IMG/VR virus record: IMGVR_UViG_3300032342_001249
Coordinates: 1 to 54,347 of that record
Direction: 5' to 3' (one strand)
Source: a virus
Length of the DNA: 54,347 nucleotides
Shown piece after piece: positions 52,279 through 54,347 of this stretch. Position 1 is the stretch's first letter; each line of letters opens with the position of its first letter. The translations under genes were made by a program, and so were the position numbers. Under the pieces are notes generated by a model. The model saw nothing but the letters and a program-made list of their open reading frames with translations. It ran no database searches and had not been told where the DNA came from.

Positions 52279-52620
52279 ATGACACAAGTAGTGAATTTAA
52301 CCGAAGCAGCAATTTTTCACATTCAGAAAGCAATTGAGAAGCGAGGAGCAGGTATTGGCATTCGTTTTGGTATAAAAAAGGTGGGTTGCACAGGATACGC
52401 TTACGTTACTGAATACGTGGATCAACCCATTGCCCCGGCATTGGAACAAATATTTGAGGGATTTACGGTATTCATTAAACCTGAAGATGAGCGATTTGTT
52501 ACAGGATTGATGATTGATTATACACGGAAGGGATTTCAAGAAGGCTTCCAATTTAACAATCCTAATGAGAAGGCTCGATGCGGGTGCGGTTCGTCCTTTA
52601 CTATAAATACCAATGAATAA
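52279..52620 (+). CDS. A-type iron-sulfur carrier (IscA/HesB/ErpA family)
   Basis: A 113-aa protein with the three conserved cysteines: one in KKVGCTGYAY and two in ARCGCGSSF. LTEAAIFHIQKAI opens the fold. Carries iron-sulfur clusters to apoproteins in the cytoplasm. The HesB family is known in some marine phages. The role here is probably maintenance of a phage or host Fe-S enzyme; no such enzyme is in the window. Two late promoters lie at its 3' end. Confidence 0.9.
   Translation: MTQVVNLTEAAIFHIQKAIEKRGAGIGIRFGIKKVGCTGYAYVTEYVDQPIAPALEQIFEGFTVFIKPEDERFVTGLMIDYTRKGFQEGFQFNNPNEKARCGCGSSFTINTNE
52602..52609 (+). promoter_or_regulatory. T4-like late promoter TATAAATA
   Basis: Perfect TATAAATA inside the last codons of the IscA gene, 66 bases before the HNH gene. 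Confidence 0.6.
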
Positions 52621-52650
52621 TTCATAAAATGTCAACTTTTTCGTTCTGTT

Positions 52651-52658
52651 TATAAATA
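52651..52658 (+). promoter_or_regulatory. T4-like late promoter TATAAATA
   Basis: Perfect TATAAATA 16 bases before the ATG at 52675; the second of a tandem pair. Confidence 0.75.
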
Positions 52659-52674
52659 TAACAGGAGAAAAAGA

Positions 52675-53268
52675 ATGTATCTGAAACAAGAACGTATTTC
52701 TTATGAAAATCAGGAATCAACAAGATTACGGCTTCGACACCGAACGATTGTGCACTTCAAGTGCGACAATTGTGGACAACAATTCACACGAAATCGTGGT
52801 GACGTTGCTCCAAAACGACTAACGAACAAATATAAGCATTACTGTGAAAAATGCCCGTCCATCCACCTAGCTCACGCTGAAGGGCTTAAAGTCCGCCGCC
52901 AGCGTTGTTATGAAAAGGTTGGTGAACGACGAATGGGTACAGAAGGATACAATCAAATTTATGTCGGTCCTGACTATCCTTTCCTTCCTCGTCGTAAATA
53001 TAGTAGTTATTACTGGCTTGATGAACACGTTTATATCATGAAGAATAAACTTCAACGGCGATTGAAATCAAAGGAAGTTGTACATCATCTTGATGGAAAT
53101 AAAACGAACAATACCGAGAATAATTTGGTGCTGCTAACTGTTCAACAACACAACAACTGCCACGCAAAAGCGGAACAAGTTGTATTTGATTTATACAGAA
53201 AGGGGCTTGTTCGTTTTGACAACATTACTAATCTATACGAATGGTGCGGAGAAAGTTTTTCCATGTAA
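52675..53268 (+). CDS. HNH endonuclease
   Basis: A 197-aa protein. N-terminal zinc ribbon (FKCDNCGQQFTRN, HYCEKCPS) and C-terminal HNH: EHVYIMKNKLQRRLKSKEVV, then HHLDGNKTNNTENNLVLLTV and HNNCHAKA. The HH-D-N-N-N pattern is that of HNH_3-type phage homing enzymes. ATG after ACAGGAGAA. Likely a mobile gene between the IscA and RMF-like genes. Confidence 0.87.
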   Translation: MYLKQERISYENQESTRLRLRHRTIVHFKCDNCGQQFTRNRGDVAPKRLTNKYKHYCEKCPSIHLAHAEGLKVRRQRCYEKVGERRMGTEGYNQIYVGPDYPFLPRRKYSSYYWLDEHVYIMKNKLQRRLKSKEVVHHLDGNKTNNTENNLVLLTVQQHNNCHAKAEQVVFDLYRKGLVRFDNITNLYEWCGESFSM

Positions 53269-53281
53269 GAGGAGGATCCCA

Positions 53282-53431
53282 GTGGATTCACGTTTTTGGT
53301 ATTGGGAAGGATGGTGGGCTTTTCATAAAGGATGTCTTATAAGCGACTGCCCGTATGAATTTGGGACACAAGAATATAAAGACTGGATCACAGGGTGGTA
53401 TGACGTGTCAAGAGAAGTCGATAGCGCATAA
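53282..53431 (+). CDS. RMF-like small protein
   Basis: A 49-aa protein whose spacing G10..A13...G17.....C23-P24-Y25.........W35..G38-W39 matches ribosome modulation factor (G..A...G.....CPY........W..GW). RMF binds near the anti-Shine-Dalgarno site of the 30S subunit and makes idle 100S ribosomes. GTG start after AGAGGAGG. A short length and the strong ribosome site fit. Ribosome binding is inferred from motif spacing alone. Confidence 0.68.
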   Translation: MDSRFWYWEGWWAFHKGCLISDCPYEFGTQEYKDWITGWYDVSREVDSA

Positions 53432-53434
53432 ATA
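53427..53434 (+). promoter_or_regulatory. Late-promoter-like CATAAATA
   Basis: Overlaps the stop of the RMF-like gene and precedes the structural gene ATG by 22 bases. Confidence 0.65.
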
Positions 53435-53456
53435 AGAAGAATCTAGGAGAAAATTA

Positions 53457-54248
53457 ATGACAGCTACACAAACCGTTGGAACACCAGAGTATTTCGTTGT
53501 CACTGGAACAATCGTAGGCATTGCTGCCTTCAATGCTGCAGTTGAAGTGAAAATCAATGCAGGGTATGCTCCAATCGGTATTCCTTATACTGACGGTGTA
53601 AACATTGAACAGGTAATGTTTCGAGGCGTTGTCGCATCGTTTATTGCACAGTATGCAATTTTGGCTCTCCCCGGAGCATCATCAGCAGGATACCAAGTAG
53701 TTGATACAGGTGGTGGACACGTTGGTGCAGATCCAACGGGCCTAACGCCTGATGCAACGGTTTATACAGCATCAGTCGTTGTAGATGGTGGAGCACCACA
53801 ACTAATTGATGTTACGGGTTCTACAGCACAAGACTACACTACACTTATTGCTGAACTTCAAACTGATACAGTTGGTGCAACATGGGCACTTGTCGGTGGT
53901 GATCTTCGACTCACCTCAAATACAACTGGTGTCACTTCAACAATTGCCATCACAGACGTGGATTTGTTTGCTACATTAACAGGCTTTGTCGCTATCAATG
54001 CTGCCGTACCAGGTACAAACACAAATCCTGATTCATTTCAGGTGGATGGCGATCAAGCAGCTGACTTTCAATCAGGATATCGTTTCACTGTTTCAGGCTC
54101 CACTGGTAATGATGGCGTATACACAGTGTATCCAACAGGACCAGTTGTTATAGGAGGTCCACTTACAAACATTCCAGTAGTCGAAACAGTTCCTGATTCA
54201 ACACCAGACGGATTTATCGTTGCTTACGCACCATCCGTAGGTCCATAA
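53457..54248 (+). CDS. Putative virion structural protein
   Basis: A 263-aa protein, beta-rich, Gly/Thr/Val-dominated and low in Lys/Arg, as in phage tail or capsid decoration proteins. Units such as GADPTGLTPDATVYTASVVV and DFQSGYRFTVSGSTGNDGVY resemble beta-sandwich modules of tail-associated proteins. ATG after TAGGAGAA, late promoter upstream. Exact virion location unknown. Confidence 0.65.
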   Translation: MTATQTVGTPEYFVVTGTIVGIAAFNAAVEVKINAGYAPIGIPYTDGVNIEQVMFRGVVASFIAQYAILALPGASSAGYQVVDTGGGHVGADPTGLTPDATVYTASVVVDGGAPQLIDVTGSTAQDYTTLIAELQTDTVGATWALVGGDLRLTSNTTGVTSTIAITDVDLFATLTGFVAINAAVPGTNTNPDSFQVDGDQAADFQSGYRFTVSGSTGNDGVYTVYPTGPVVIGGPLTNIPVVETVPDSTPDGFIVAYAPSVGP

Positions 54249-54258
54249 GGAGAATAAC

Positions 54259-54347
54259 ATGGCAACAGCATCCTATAGTTTCGAACCAGGTCAAACAGTG
54301 TGGTGTATTGTTAGTAGCCCACCATTTGTTCAAGCCGCAGTCGTCGC
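54259..54347 (+). CDS. Putative structural protein, 5' part
   Basis: ATG after AAGGAGAATAAC; about 29 codons (MATASYSFEPGQTVWCIVSS) before the window ends. Same operon as the preceding structural gene; too short to assign. Confidence 0.55.
   Translation, partial: MATASYSFEPGQTVWCIVSSPPFVQAAVV

Overview
This 54 kb window is a segment of a large, probably jumbo, tailed-phage genome (Caudoviricetes; most likely a myovirus with T4-like late transcription). The evidence is a (T/C/A/G)ATAAATA motif of the T4 late-promoter type in front of about thirty transcription units, dense co-directional gene packing with ATGA overlaps, an endolysin fragment at the left edge, about 42 tRNA or tRNA-like genes, a phage CCA-adding enzyme, seven or so free-standing GIY-YIG/HNH endonuclease genes, and structural-type proteins at the right edge. 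No rRNA, CRISPR array, insertion sequence or integrase was seen. The host is not identifiable; signal peptides and a periplasmic-type protease suggest a Gram-negative cell.

Layout. 1-13.5 kb: GH108-type endolysin (partial), leucine dehydrogenase, secreted HExxH-type protein, GIY-YIG endonuclease, metallophosphoesterase, NadM-Nudix, NadR-kinase-like ATPase, ribosomal protein bS21, zinc-ribbon protein, secreted trypsin-like protease, VWA protein, acidic repeat protein. 13.6-27.4 kb: tRNA array (His, Ser, Asp, Tyr, Leu, Pro, Glu, Phe, Trp, Arg, Gln, Cys, Gly, Val and others) interleaved with HNH genes, a GNAT, ClpS, a 2H phosphoesterase, a three-member paralogous family and several structured non-coding stretches. 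The array is entered through what looks like a transcription attenuator. 27.4-32 kb: a MoxR-like double AAA+ ATPase with a metallopeptidase/VWA partner. 32-37 kb: second tRNA stretch with thioredoxin and small genes of unknown function. 37-46.6 kb: nucleotidyltransferase, then an NAD(P) block (NadV, PnuC, NadR, NAD kinase) with NADAR, SLOG and deoxyribosyltransferase-like genes. 46.6-50 kb: small proteins with capsid-targeting-like leaders. 50-54.3 kb: CCA enzyme, DUF4116-like protein, IscA-type carrier, HNH, an RMF-like protein, and structural proteins.

How it fits together. NadV, PnuC, NadR, NadM-Nudix and NadK would let the infected cell import precursor, rebuild NAD+ and convert it to NADP+, which fits resistance to NAD-depleting immunity. 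NADAR, SLOG and 2H-phosphoesterase genes point the same way (nucleotide-based defence). bS21, an RMF-like protein, ClpS, the tRNA array and the CCA enzyme bear on translation and protein turnover. At least ten proteins start with a short leader ending in LxE or IxE, the signature of T4 capsid-targeting peptides cut by the prohead protease; this suggests a large set of internal head proteins, some of them enzymes (nucleotidyltransferase, kinase fold), that could be injected with the DNA. The most unusual signals are the candidate attenuator in front of tRNA-His, a CUA-anticodon tRNA, tRNA-like RNAs lacking U33, three genes with a late-promoter motif exactly 5 nt before the ATG, and the shared leader family. 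All functions are read from sequence motifs by eye; no search was run.
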